Positions 9,307 to 17,785 of a stretch of 64,000 bases of DNA are shown piece after piece. The stretch lies in the NCBI GenBank assembly GCA_009917545.1, contig QZDW01000004.1, positions 62,001 to 126,000 on the forward strand, in the 5' to 3' direction. Made by a program: the position numbers and the translations under genes. The notes under the pieces are model-generated. The model was given only the letters and a program-made list of their open reading frames with translations. It searched no databases and was not told the origin of the DNA. This stretch comes from a bacterium 1XD42-76 (GTDB lineage: Bacteria; Bacillota; Clostridia; Lachnospirales; Lachnospiraceae). Within the stretch, counting starts at the first letter, position 1; each line of letters starts with the position of its first letter.

Positions 9307-9380
9307 CGCCAAAAGGAAAAAAGAGAATGGCTGGGCTCCTTTTTTGCATGCCGGATCCCCTTCTGGCCGGAATAAGAGAT

Positions 9381-9420
9381 AGAAAAAGGAGATATCTCCT
9401 CTCCGGAAATATCCCCTTTA
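9381..9420 (-). terminator. Rho-independent terminator after rpsU
   Basis: On the minus strand an 11-bp stem (arms 9419-9409 and 9395-9385, one G-T pair) is followed by a run of five T. It begins 14 bases past the rpsU stop and separates rpsU from the sporulation operon. Confidence 0.8.
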
Positions 9421-9433
9421 AAGCTTCCATCCA

Positions 9434-9610
9434 TTAATTGTACTTGCGCTTTCTCGCAGCTTCAGACTTCTTTTTGCGTCTTACGCTGGGCTTTTCATAA
9501 TGCTCTCTTTTACGAATCTCCTGCTGAATACCAGCCTTTGCACAGTTTCTTTTGAATCTGCGTAAAGCGCTGTCCAGGCTCTCGTTATCTTTAACGATCA
9601 CGTTTGACAT
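9434..9610 (-). CDS. rpsU: Ribosomal protein S21
   Basis: A 58-aa basic protein; the [19 protein letters not shown] start and a Lys/Arg-rich tail are characteristic of bS21. The ATG at 9610 agrees with the family length; upstream in-frame codons are leader. It has a strong promoter about 80 bases upstream and its own terminator. Confidence 0.97.
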   Translation of the reverse strand: MSNVIVKDNESLDSALRRFKRNCAKAGIQQEIRKREHYEKPSVRRKKKSEAARKRKYN

Positions 9611-9686
9611 AAGCTCACACCTAACCTCCCTCCAGTTGTGTAATTGTGCATAATACAACTGTTTGGGTATTTTTAGCACTGCATTG

Positions 9687-9714
9687 ATTATATCATAAAA
9701 TGCACATTCGTCAA
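9687..9714 (-). promoter_or_regulatory. Sigma-A promoter of rpsU
   Basis: Minus strand TTGACG (9714-9709), a 16-base spacer and TATAAT (9692-9687). This is one of the best consensus matches in the window, fitting a ribosomal protein gene. It lies between the alaS stop (9740) and rpsU. Confidence 0.85.
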
Positions 9715-9739
9715 CATATTTTTTTAAATTCCTGAAAAT

Positions 9740-12382
9740 TTATTCCTTAATCTGCCCAGAAACGACATCGACCGCCTTTTTTAAGGCTTCGCCGACGCCC
9801 TGCGGATTCTTTCCGCCGGCCTGAGCCATGTTCGGCCGGCCGCCCCCGCCGCCTCCGACGAGTCCGGCAATGCCCTTTATGAGATTGCCGGCATGAGCGC
9901 CCTTTTTCATTGCACCCTCGGTGGCTGTCGCCATGAGACTTACCTTACCGTCAAGAACAGAGGCCAGAACGACAATCCCCTCGCCGAGCTTTTCCTTAAG
10001 CTGGTCGCCCAGATCCCGAAGCCCGTTCATGTCCACACCGTCCGTCTGCAGGGCCAGAAGCTTCACACCGTTCACCTCCGTTACCTTCTGCATTGCGTCG
10101 CCGACTGACTCCCTTGCCATCTTACTCTTAAGCTTCTCAAGCTCTGAGTGGAGAGACTTCAGCTCGCCTGTCATCGCCTCCAGCTTTGCCGCCAGAGAAT
10201 CCGGGGTGGCCTTTACCACAGCACAGGCTGCCGTAAGGAGCTCCTCCTCTTTCTCATAATGGGCAATCAGACCGTCGGAGGTAAGAGCCTCAATTCTTCT
10301 TACATTGGCTGCGATTCCCGCCTCGGAGATGATCTTGAAAAAGCCGACCGAGGCCGTATTGGCAACGTGGGTTCCTCCGCAAAGCTCTGTGGAGAAGTCT
10401 CCCATGCGTACAACGCGCACTGTCTCGCCGTATTTTTCCCCGAATAAAGCCATCGCGCCCGTCTTTCTGGCGTCATCCAGGCTCATGATATCTGTGCATA
10501 CAGGAAGTCCTTCACGGATTTTTTCGTTGACAAGCGCCTCCACACGGCGGATCTCTTCTGCCGTCATGGCAGAGAAATGGGTGAAGTCAAAACGCAGCCT
10601 GTCCTTTGATACGAGAGAACCTGCCTGCTCAACATGCCCGCCCAGAACAGAGCGTAACGCCGCATGGAGCAGGTGCGTTGCACTGTGGTTTCTTGCCGTC
10701 AGTGCTCTCTCCCCTTCCGTAACTGACAGGGAAACCGTCTCACCGACACTTAACATTCCCTGTGACATATGGCCGACATGCCCCACCTTGCCTCCCAGGA
10801 GCCGTATGGTATCTTCAACGATAAAAGTACCATTCTTTGATGTTATCACGCCGGTATCGGCCTCCTGGCCGCCCATAGCGGCATAGAACGGCGTCTCCCT
10901 GACAATGACGGTACCGCTCTGACCGTCTGTCAGTGCTTCAACCAGCTCGTCCTCTGTCGCCAGTACCGAAATCTCCGACTCATGCAAAAGGCTTTCATAG
11001 CCTACGAACTCCGTCGTCACAGCCGGGTCGATCGACTGGTATACAGTCACGTCTGCTCCCATGTAGTTTGTCGTCTTTCTGGCAGTCCTGGCCTTCTCCT
11101 TCTGCTCCTTCATACAGGCCTCAAACCCCTTCTCGTCAATGGAAAGGCCCTTTTCCTCCAGAATCTCCTTTGTCAGATCAAACGGAAAGCCGTATGTGTC
11201 ATAAAGCTTAAAGGCATCACTGCCGGAAAGCGTCGCCGTGCCTCTCTTTTTCATCTCCTCTTCCATATCAGAGAGGATGGAGAGACCATTGTCGATATTC
11301 TTATCGAAACGTTCCTCCTCCTGAGAGAGGACCTTGAAAATCATTGCCTTCTTCTCTTCCAGCTCAGGATATCCGTCCCTGGAAAGGGCGATCACCGTAC
11401 CAGACAGGCCTGCCAGAAATTCGCCCTTGATTCCCAGCTTCTTTCCATGACGGGCCGCACGCCTTAAAAGCCGCCGCAGCACATAGCCGCGCCCCTCATT
11501 CGATGGCATGATGCCGTCGGAAATCATAAACGTGCATGATTTGATATGGTCTGTGACAATACGCAGGGAAACGTCCGTCTCGTGATCCTTCTGATATTCT
11601 TTCCCTGCAAGCTCACACACACGGTCGAGAAGCGCCTTATTGGTATCGACCGTGAACAGAGAGTCCACATCCTGTACCACCACGGCAAGCCGCTCCAGCC
11701 CCATTCCGGTATCAATGTTCTTCTGCGGAAGCTCGGTGTAGTTTCCGTGTCCGTCATTCTCAAACTGGGTAAAGACGTTATTCCACACCTCGATATAGCG
11801 GTCACAGTCGCAGCCCACGGTACAGCCCGGCTTTCCGCAGCCGTATGCCTCCCCGCGGTCATAGTAGATCTCTGAGCAGGGACCGCAGGGGCCTGCCCCG
11901 TGCTCCCAGAAATTATCCTCCTTGCCGAAGCGGAAGATACGCTCAGCCGGGATCTTCATCTCCTCATGCCAGATACGGAAGGCCTCTTCATCCTCCTCAT
12001 AGATCGAGGGATACAGACGGTCTGCATCCAGTCCCACGACCTCGGTCAGAAATTCCCATGACCAGTGAATCGCCTCGGTTTTAAAATAATCTCCGAAGGA
12101 AAAGTTACCCAGCATCTCGAAAAAGGTCCCGTGGCGGGCCGTCTTACCGATATTTTCGATATCACCGGTACGAATGCACTTCTGGCAGGTGCAGACTCTG
12201 CGCCGCGGCGGGATCTCCTGCCCCGTAAAATACGGTTTTAGCGGAGCCATGCCGGCATTGATTAAAAGTAAACTGTTATCATTGTGCGGAACAAGGGAAA
12301 AGCTCTTCATTGCAAGATGCCCCTTGCTCTCAAAGAATTCCAAAAACATTTTCCTAAGTTCATTTACACCATATTTCTGCAT
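9740..12382 (-). CDS. alaS: Alanyl-tRNA synthetase
   Basis: An 880-aa full-length enzyme charging tRNA-Ala. Visible parts are the class II catalytic domain (GMAPLKPYF and PRRRVCTCQKCIRTGDIENIG near the N-terminus), the editing domain zinc motif HSATHLLH with CGGTH, and a glycine-rich C-terminal dimerisation domain ending in GGGGGGRPNMAQAGGK. The ATG at 12382 follows AGGAGGC. No T-box motif is visible upstream, although alaS often has one in Firmicutes. A 37-codon membrane peptide gene sits directly before it. Confidence 0.98.
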   Translation of the reverse strand: MQKYGVNELRKMFLEFFESKGHLAMKSFSLVPHNDNSLLLINAGMAPLKPYFTGQEIPPRRRVCTCQKCIRTGDIENIGKTARHGTFFEMLGNFSFGDYFKTEAIHWSWEFLTEVVGLDADRLYPSIYEEDEEAFRIWHEEMKIPAERIFRFGKEDNFWEHGAGPCGPCSEIYYDRGEAYGCGKPGCTVGCDCDRYIEVWNNVFTQFENDGHGNYTELPQKNIDTGMGLERLAVVVQDVDSLFTVDTNKALLDRVCELAGKEYQKDHETDVSLRIVTDHIKSCTFMISDGIMPSNEGRGYVLRRLLRRAARHGKKLGIKGEFLAGLSGTVIALSRDGYPELEEKKAMIFKVLSQEEERFDKNIDNGLSILSDMEEEMKKRGTATLSGSDAFKLYDTYGFPFDLTKEILEEKGLSIDEKGFEACMKEQKEKARTARKTTNYMGADVTVYQSIDPAVTTEFVGYESLLHESEISVLATEDELVEALTDGQSGTVIVRETPFYAAMGGQEADTGVITSKNGTFIVEDTIRLLGGKVGHVGHMSQGMLSVGETVSLSVTEGERALTARNHSATHLLHAALRSVLGGHVEQAGSLVSKDRLRFDFTHFSAMTAEEIRRVEALVNEKIREGLPVCTDIMSLDDARKTGAMALFGEKYGETVRVVRMGDFSTELCGGTHVANTASVGFFKIISEAGIAANVRRIEALTSDGLIAHYEKEEELLTAACAVVKATPDSLAAKLEAMTGELKSLHSELEKLKSKMARESVGDAMQKVTEVNGVKLLALQTDGVDMNGLRDLGDQLKEKLGEGIVVLASVLDGKVSLMATATEGAMKKGAHAGNLIKGIAGLVGGGGGGRPNMAQAGGKNPQGVGEALKKAVDVVSGQIKE

Positions 12383-12406
12383 GGTTTTACTGCCTCCTGG
12401 TCGCTG

Positions 12407-12520
12407 TTATTTTTTGCTGTCCCTGTATTTTTTGCCGAGTATGATTCCTGACAGAGCAATGGCAGCAAAAATTACGAATTTGATAGCAGTCTGGAACAAA
12501 GTAATAAAGAATGCGGACAT
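12407..12520 (-). CDS. 37-aa single-span membrane peptide upstream of alaS
   Basis: A short gene with a near-perfect GGAGGCG site 5 bases before ATG. The product has a hydrophobic core (TAIKFVIFAAIALSGIILG) and a basic, Lys-rich tail (KKYRDSKK), so it should span the membrane once with the tail in the cytoplasm. It lies 24 bases before alaS and probably shares its transcript. I do not recognise a functional family. The strong ribosome binding site and clean membrane-protein composition argue that it is translated. Confidence 0.72.
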   Translation of the reverse strand: MSAFFITLFQTAIKFVIFAAIALSGIILGKKYRDSKK

Positions 12521-12633
12521 CCTAACGCCTCCTTAATCTAACGCCGCTTTCTGCCGGCGCTGTCTCTTATTTTTTATAACTGTGATATTGGTGCCGCAGC
12601 ACCAGGAAACGATCTTTTTATGTCGTTTTATCA
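12521..12633 (-). promoter_or_regulatory. 5' leader of the membrane peptide-alaS transcript with two hairpins
   Basis: Between the predicted transcription start and the small gene, the minus strand holds GGTGC-tgcg-GCACC and, close to the ribosome binding site, CGCCG-gcagaaag-CGGCG. No poly-T follows either, and no T-box sequence is present. Function unknown. Confidence 0.4.
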
Positions 12634-12639
12634 ATCTAT

Positions 12640-12668
12640 ATCATAAGCGCAAACCGTAAGATATGCAA
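12640..12668 (-). promoter_or_regulatory. Sigma-A promoter of the alaS transcript
   Basis: Minus strand TTGCAT (12668-12663), 17-base spacer, TATGAT (12645-12640). Start expected near 12633, giving a leader of about 110 bases before the 37-codon gene. Confidence 0.7.
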
Positions 12669-12729
12669 GACTTACTTTAAAATAATTTTTGCCTGCCGCA
12701 GGAATGCTTATATGAGGAAATACCGCAAA

Positions 12730-12763
12730 TGGCGCTGCATTCCCGGTAGGGGAAACAGCGCCA
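12730..12763 (-). terminator. Probable terminator after the RNHCP gene
   Basis: Outer stem TGGCGCTG/CAGCGCCA with an inner TTCCC/GGGAA stem and a short loop, starting 17 bases past the stop at 12780. The following minus-strand sequence is only weakly T-rich, so the call is moderate. Confidence 0.5.
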
Positions 12764-12779
12764 TGACTGCAGTTCATTC

Positions 12780-13214
12780 TCATTCGTTCTGTGATGATCC
12801 GATGTCACCGCCCATCATCCTCTCCATCTCCTCAATCCGTTCCAGCGGAAATGGCGGGGAAGAGACAGGCCGCATCGCAATCGACATCAGCTTCATGGGG
12901 TTATCATCTGCAGCGATACGGTTAGAACTTAACGTTTCGCATATCTTACAACGATGAATCACAGCCCATTCGCCGTTCTTTCTCACCCATATAGCAATCG
13001 GCTCCATCACGCCGCCGCAATCAGCTGCCCTGTCACCTGGCTCAATATCCAGATGCTGACTTGACAGGCAGTATGGACAGTGATTCCTGTGGTCGCTGCC
13101 AGCCCCGGCCGGCACAACTGTCCTGCCACATACCTTGCAGACGAACGTTTCGCTGCAGGGGTGTGTTTTATAGTAACCTTTTTGAAATAGTTTCCTCTTA
13201 TTCTCCCGATTCAT
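12780..13214 (-). CDS. RNHCP domain protein
   Basis: A 144-aa protein with the eponymous RNHCP motif (DHRNHCPYC) at about residues 41-49 within a zinc-ribbon-like set of cysteines: CKVCG, CPYC and a later CKIC. The start at 13214 follows AGGAGGAG. The family is small and of unknown biochemistry; cysteine spacing suggests metal binding. It stands alone between an inverted repeat and its own likely terminator. Confidence 0.88.
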   Translation of the reverse strand: MNRENKRKLFQKGYYKTHPCSETFVCKVCGRTVVPAGAGSDHRNHCPYCLSSQHLDIEPGDRAADCGGVMEPIAIWVRKNGEWAVIHRCKICETLSSNRIAADDNPMKLMSIAMRPVSSPPFPLERIEEMERMMGGDIGSSQNE

Positions 13215-13261
13215 GGGATTCTCCTCCTAAAAGTTGTAAGTTGTATGATCATTTTCCTTTT

Positions 13262-13293
13262 GGGAGGTCTGTCGGAAATGAAGCAAACCTCCC
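13262..13293. repeat. Inverted repeat GGGAGGT/ACCTCCC
   Basis: A 7-bp perfect stem with an 18-base loop between the cell-wall-binding protein gene and the RNHCP gene. There is no T-run on either side, so it may be a weak terminator or a processing or operator site. Confidence 0.4.
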
Positions 13294-13371
13294 GGTTATG
13301 CCACAATCTCCATTCTTTCATTTCCTGTTTTCAAAAAGCAATCTCCTCTCTCCTGTTTGCATGATGTGTAA

Positions 13372-14376
13372 TCAGGGAATCCAGACCCCGTCACCGCCTA
13401 CATAAAAGCCGTCCGGCGTCCTAGCATTCTTTAACATGGCTCCGCTCTCGTTACAGTAATACCATCTGCCTTCGTCCTTGACCCACTGGCCTGTCAGACA
13501 ATAGCCTGCCTCGTCAAAGTAATACCATTCCCCGTTAATATATTCCCACTGGGACGCCGGCCACGTCCTGTCAGACCGGCACCACCACCAGCCGCTCCCA
13601 TTATGGAGCCAGGCGCCGTCCGCCGGCTTCCTCGCTCCGCCAAGGAGCTTTCTGTCCCCGCTCTTTTCCAGATACCGCTCGTCGGACTCCTTCCAGTATC
13701 CCTTATTGGAATCCGTCCTCACTGCCCTCACCTGGAAACTGTAGTTCCCACTCTCAGCAAGATAGCCTGAGAAATCGAAACGGTTCTGCTCTGTTGTCAG
13801 AATCTCTGTCACTTCCCCGGACTCCAGAACCAGTTTTACCTCGTAGCTCCTGGCGTAATCACTGCCGCTCCAGAAAGCAGTACCTGCCTCCGCCTCGTCC
13901 CAGGCCAGGTCATGCACCTCAAGATCATAATCACCATTGTCTTCACGGTCGTAATCATAATCATCTACTTCTGGAAGCGTAATGTTCACTGTCACCTGGC
14001 TTGCCTGGCGGCTGACCGCAGTCACTGTCCCCTCGTCCTCCTGAAGGTATACATCCGACTTCACAAGCTCCTTTGCAAACCGGTATCCTTCGTCCGCACG
14101 GATCACAAGACGCAGGCGCGGCTTATCCCCTTCGTCCCAGCCGTCCGACGGCTCGTTCGTAAACCGCAGCTCTTCCTCATCCAGATAGCAGCCTTCTGTG
14201 TCCACAATAATCTCCAGGCCTGATACACTGTCTGTACTACCGATCGTGATATCCGAGGTAATGCTTAAGGTCAGCTCGCTGATCTCCTCCGTCTCTGCAG
14301 CGATGGCGGAAAAAGCCAGGACAGCTGCCAAAACCGCTCCAAGAAACAGCGCACAGATTCGTTTTTTGTCTCTCAT
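13372..14376 (-). CDS. Secreted protein with C-terminal cell-wall-binding repeats
   Basis: A 334-aa exported protein: signal peptide (about residues 1-27, ending near AIAA), a long acidic beta-rich region with a poly-Asp/Tyr stretch (VDDYDYDRED), then a fibronectin-like segment, and finally tandem choline/glucan-binding type repeats from about residue 258 (W-I/Y-NGEWYYFDEAGY, W-DEGRWYYCNESGAM). Such repeats attach proteins to cell-wall polymers. No catalytic domain is recognisable, so this is probably a surface or adhesin-like protein. Confidence 0.8.
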   Translation of the reverse strand: MRDKKRICALFLGAVLAAVLAFSAIAAETEEISELTLSITSDITIGSTDSVSGLEIIVDTEGCYLDEEELRFTNEPSDGWDEGDKPRLRLVIRADEGYRFAKELVKSDVYLQEDEGTVTAVSRQASQVTVNITLPEVDDYDYDREDNGDYDLEVHDLAWDEAEAGTAFWSGSDYARSYEVKLVLESGEVTEILTTEQNRFDFSGYLAESGNYSFQVRAVRTDSNKGYWKESDERYLEKSGDRKLLGGARKPADGAWLHNGSGWWWCRSDRTWPASQWEYINGEWYYFDEAGYCLTGQWVKDEGRWYYCNESGAMLKNARTPDGFYVGGDGVWIP

Positions 14377-14477
14377 CTTGCTACTCCTTTGTCGTATTCC
14401 TGCTCATAGGATACCACAGATCCGGAAAAAATTCTCAGGTATTTCTCCGCCATATCTAAAGCAAAACTGCGGCATTT

Positions 14478-15389
14478 TTAAGGCATGCCTCCTCCGTCCC
14501 TGGTCTTGTCCATCTGTAACGTCTCTTCCAGTGCCTCTGTACTGCTGAAAAGTTCCTCATAGTCTGTAAGAAGGCTGTAGCAGCGCTCCTTTGTCATTCC
14601 TGCGGCTGCTTCTGCCCAGGCCGTCTCCATCGCAGACTGGCTTTTCTTTTCTGCAGCCGCCCTGTCAGCCGCCAGATCTCTCTGTCTGAGCCACTCCAGT
14701 TCCTCCTGCCTGAGCTTTTCTGAAACCGCCCCCGGAAGCCGGGCGCGGATACAGGAACAGATCAGATCCAGTTCATGGTTCCACAGCTCCTTTTCATATT
14801 CTGCCGACAAATGGAGCGAAACATTCCTGTCCGGAGCGGTCTCTCCGGCCCTCTCCCGGTATCTGGCCGCCTGCTCCGACGCCTGGCTTAACCGCTCTCT
14901 TAACTCCTCAATCGAAATGCTCTCATAAAAAGTCTGCTCCCCGGGCACTGCACCAGAGGCGGCTGTCTCCAGAGGCGATTTTACGGTCTCGGATTTTGCC
15001 TTTTTAACCTCCGCACGATCTTCTGAAGCGCTCTCCTCTGATACAATGATCGCAATCTCCTGCACATCTGCCGGGGCTTCCCCGCTAAAATCAGATGGCT
15101 GCGCCTCCCTGGCTTCATCAGGGCCGGAAAAACCGCCTGCGCCTGCATCCTCTGAAAACGCAGACAGTCCTACTGCCCTATTTCCTTCTGCTTCCCCGTA
15201 CGATATGACTTCCGGAACCGCTTCCTCTGCATATGCTTCGGCAGGGCTGCTTTCCGACACAGGGGGGGGCATACCTCCTGTTGCCAGGCGGCCTTCCTCT
15301 GATACAAAATTTCTTGTCATCCTCGTCACGGAAAAGCCGATCACCAGGATACCAATGATAGCGGCTTTTGCTCCGTTTTGTCCACTCAT
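14478..15389 (-). CDS. Unknown acidic protein with N-terminal membrane segment
   Basis: A 303-aa protein I do not recognise. An N-terminal hydrophobic stretch (AAIIGILVIGFSV) should anchor it; the next 130 residues are Ala/Glu/Ser-rich and probably disordered; the last 150 residues look helical and coiled (SISIEELRERLSQASEQAARYRERAG, RQEELEWLRQRDLAADRAAAEKK). The gene contains a run of eight C on the coding strand (15262-15269) encoding Pro-Pro-Pro. It lies downstream of rnhA with no clear shared function. Confidence 0.65.
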   Translation of the reverse strand: MSGQNGAKAAIIGILVIGFSVTRMTRNFVSEEGRLATGGMPPPVSESSPAEAYAEEAVPEVISYGEAEGNRAVGLSAFSEDAGAGGFSGPDEAREAQPSDFSGEAPADVQEIAIIVSEESASEDRAEVKKAKSETVKSPLETAASGAVPGEQTFYESISIEELRERLSQASEQAARYRERAGETAPDRNVSLHLSAEYEKELWNHELDLICSCIRARLPGAVSEKLRQEELEWLRQRDLAADRAAAEKKSQSAMETAWAEAAAGMTKERCYSLLTDYEELFSSTEALEETLQMDKTRDGGGMP

Positions 15390-15468
15390 CTGAATTTAAC
15401 CTCATTCGGCAATTAATTTGTCGTTAATGATAGCATAAACAATACAGCTTGTGAACCCATAAATCGAA

Positions 15469-15963
15469 TTAGTAAGCTTTTGTAAGATTATCGTAATGTT
15501 CATCTGTAAGCAGGCCTGTCCCGTCCGCAGCCGTGGTCGCCAGCTTATCGCAGCGCTCATTCTCCGGATGCCCGTCATGGCCGCGCACCCAGAAAAAGTT
15601 CACCTGGTGCGGCTCCATTGCTGCAAGCAGCCGTTTCCACAGATCGACATTTTTTACCGGGCCGCTCCTGGGGCGTGTCCAGTTATGCTTCCTCCATCCG
15701 TCAATCCATTTCTGGTTAAAGGCATCCACCAGATAGCGGGAGTCCGAATACAGCTCGACCTCGCAGGGCCTGTTTAAGGCCTCCAGGCCTGCGATCGCCG
15801 CCATCAGCTCCATGCGGTTATTGGTTGTCTTTTTGTATCCCGCGGACATCTCCTTTTCATGAAGCTGCCCTTTCCCGTCCACATACTGGAGTACAGCCCC
15901 GTAACCGCCCGGCCCGTCGGGATTCCCGCGGGCCGCGCCATCCGTATATAATGTCACCTTCAT
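15469..15963 (-). CDS. rnhA: Ribonuclease HI
   Basis: A 164-aa RNase H fold enzyme that removes RNA from RNA-DNA hybrids. The catalytic acids are visible in order: Asp8 in [11 protein letters not shown], Glu52 in NNRMELMA, Asp74 in LYSDSRY, and Asp138 in NERCDKLA. It starts 33 bases after the MBL hydrolase gene, with AAGGAT upstream. A full-length, ordinary enzyme. Confidence 0.96.
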   Translation of the reverse strand: MKVTLYTDGAARGNPDGPGGYGAVLQYVDGKGQLHEKEMSAGYKKTTNNRMELMAAIAGLEALNRPCEVELYSDSRYLVDAFNQKWIDGWRKHNWTRPRSGPVKNVDLWKRLLAAMEPHQVNFFWVRGHDGHPENERCDKLATTAADGTGLLTDEHYDNLTKAY

Positions 15964-15996
15964 ACTTTAGAATCCTTTCCGGTAAATTGGGTATGC

Positions 15997-17598
15997 CTAC
16001 AAATCCCACTTGTCGCACAGGGCGTTGACATCGGCTGTGAATTTCTTGATGTCTTTGTTGGCACATACCCTGTTCTTCCTGATGACACGCATCAGGCGCT
16101 CGCCGGCAGCCACAAGAAGCTCGAAGATTCCCCTGTTCTCCTTTTGACGCTCGGTCTCTTTCTTAAACGGAATACCAAGGGTCCTGGTAATCCACTCGCC
16201 AGCCGCCAGATCGTAAATCGAGCCGGAATACGGTGCATCCGCTGGAAGATCCAGTCCGGCACGGAGTTCATTGGCAAATTTCGTACATACGGCGTCATCC
16301 CCGTGCACCAGGAAAATCTGGGATGGAGTCTCTTGGAAGGCATGCAGCCATTTTAAAAGGCCGGCCTTATCCGCGTGGCCGGAAATACCGTCCAGGCGTT
16401 CGATGCGTGCCCTGACGTCGATAACTTCTCCGAACAGCTTCACGACCTGTGCTCCCTCCACAAGGCTTCTGCCAAGCGTGCCTGCTGCCTGATAGCCTGC
16501 GAACAGAACCGTACATTCCGGCCGCCACAGATTGTGTTTTAAATGATGGCGGATACGGCCGGCGTCACACATTCCAGCTGCGGAGATAATGACCTTGGGC
16601 GTCATATCAAAGTTGATGGCCCGGGAATCATCACTGGAGACGGAGAGCTTAAGCCCGGGGAATGTGATGGGATTGATTCCCCTGTTGACAAGCTCCATTG
16701 CCTCCTCGTCAAAACATTCACTGATATTTTTATTGAATACGTTAGTCGCCTCCACGGCAAGCGGGCTGTCAACAAACACCTCAAAATCGTCGTGGCCTGC
16801 GATCATATGGTCTTCCTTTATCTTTCTCATAAAATAAAGGATCTCCTGGGTACGGCCAACGGCAAAGGCCGGGATCACCAGATTGCCCCCGCGGTCTAAC
16901 GTCTCCTGCAAAATGTTGGCCAGCTCGTCGATATGCTCATGCTGCCGTTCGTGGTAGCGGTCACCATAGGTACACTCCATGACAATATAGTCGGCCTCCT
17001 CCACATAAGCGGGATCCTTAATCAGGGGCTTATTATAGTTACCGATATCCCCGGAAAATACGATCTTTTTCTCCACGCCCTCTTCCGAGATCCACACCTC
17101 AATCGAAGCGGATCCCAGAAGATGCCCTACGTCTACAAAACGGATCCGGATCCCCTCACACAAAACAAACTGCGTATCGTAATGGCAGGGCACGAAATGT
17201 TTCAATACCCCTTCCGCGTCGTTTACCGTGTAAAGCGCCTCTACCTTGGGATTGCCGGCACGCTGTGCCTTCCGGTTCTTCCACTCTGCCTCCATCTCCT
17301 GAATGTGGGCGCTGTCTTTTAACATAATATCACACAAATCGCACGTCGCCTGCGTCGCGAATACCTGCCCTTTAAAGCCCTCTGCATAAATCAGAGGCAG
17401 CAGTCCCGCATGGTCGATATGCGCGTGGGTCAGGAGCACATAATCCACATCAGAAAACGGAATCGGGAGCGCAGCATTTTCGAATACATTAACCCCCTGT
17501 TCCATCCCATAATCCACCAGGATATGTTTCCCGCAGGCCTCCAGATAATGGCAGCTCCCCGTAACCTCATGATCCGCTCCAATAAATGTAAGTTTCAC
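15997..17598 (-). CDS. MBL-fold/beta-CASP metallohydrolase, probable ribonuclease
   Basis: A 533-aa protein with a metallo-beta-lactamase domain (HAHIDHAG metal motif near residue 58, ECTYGDR later), a beta-CASP segment (NLVIPAFAVGRTQEI, FVDSPLAVEAT) and the terminal RNA-specificity motif region (SGHADKAGLL, IFLVHGDD). Family members are RNA exo/endonucleases related to CPSF-73. The start is a GTG at 17598 with AGGAGGGG seven to eight bases before it. It has its own promoter inside the end of spoIVA. Confidence 0.9.
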   Translation of the reverse strand: MKLTFIGADHEVTGSCHYLEACGKHILVDYGMEQGVNVFENAALPIPFSDVDYVLLTHAHIDHAGLLPLIYAEGFKGQVFATQATCDLCDIMLKDSAHIQEMEAEWKNRKAQRAGNPKVEALYTVNDAEGVLKHFVPCHYDTQFVLCEGIRIRFVDVGHLLGSASIEVWISEEGVEKKIVFSGDIGNYNKPLIKDPAYVEEADYIVMECTYGDRYHERQHEHIDELANILQETLDRGGNLVIPAFAVGRTQEILYFMRKIKEDHMIAGHDDFEVFVDSPLAVEATNVFNKNISECFDEEAMELVNRGINPITFPGLKLSVSSDDSRAINFDMTPKVIISAAGMCDAGRIRHHLKHNLWRPECTVLFAGYQAAGTLGRSLVEGAQVVKLFGEVIDVRARIERLDGISGHADKAGLLKWLHAFQETPSQIFLVHGDDAVCTKFANELRAGLDLPADAPYSGSIYDLAAGEWITRTLGIPFKKETERQKENRGIFELLVAAGERLMRVIRKNRVCANKDIKKFTADVNALCDKWDL

Positions 17599-17756
17599 AA
17601 ATACCCCTCCTCGTTTGTAGGCCCCTCACGGCAGTCCGGCCCCCATAGTCTCCTTCCGGCCGCAGGATGGTGATTGACAACAAGTCCCCTGTGCGCCGCA
17701 CAGTCAAAAGATGCCGGGCGCATAAGATACCTGAATCCAGAAAACAATATAGCTTT

Positions 17757-17785
17757 ATTATACATGATTTCAGATAATAATGCAA
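17757..17785 (-). promoter_or_regulatory. Sigma-A promoter of the MBL/beta-CASP gene
   Basis: Minus strand TTGCAT (17785-17780), 17-base spacer, TATAAT (17762-17757). It straddles the spoIVA stop codon, giving a leader of about 150 bases. Confidence 0.75.

Noticed and set aside
12521-12779. T-box leader of alaS
   Set aside because: No AGGGTGGTACCGCG-like sequence or antiterminator/terminator pair is visible; only small hairpins without T-runs.
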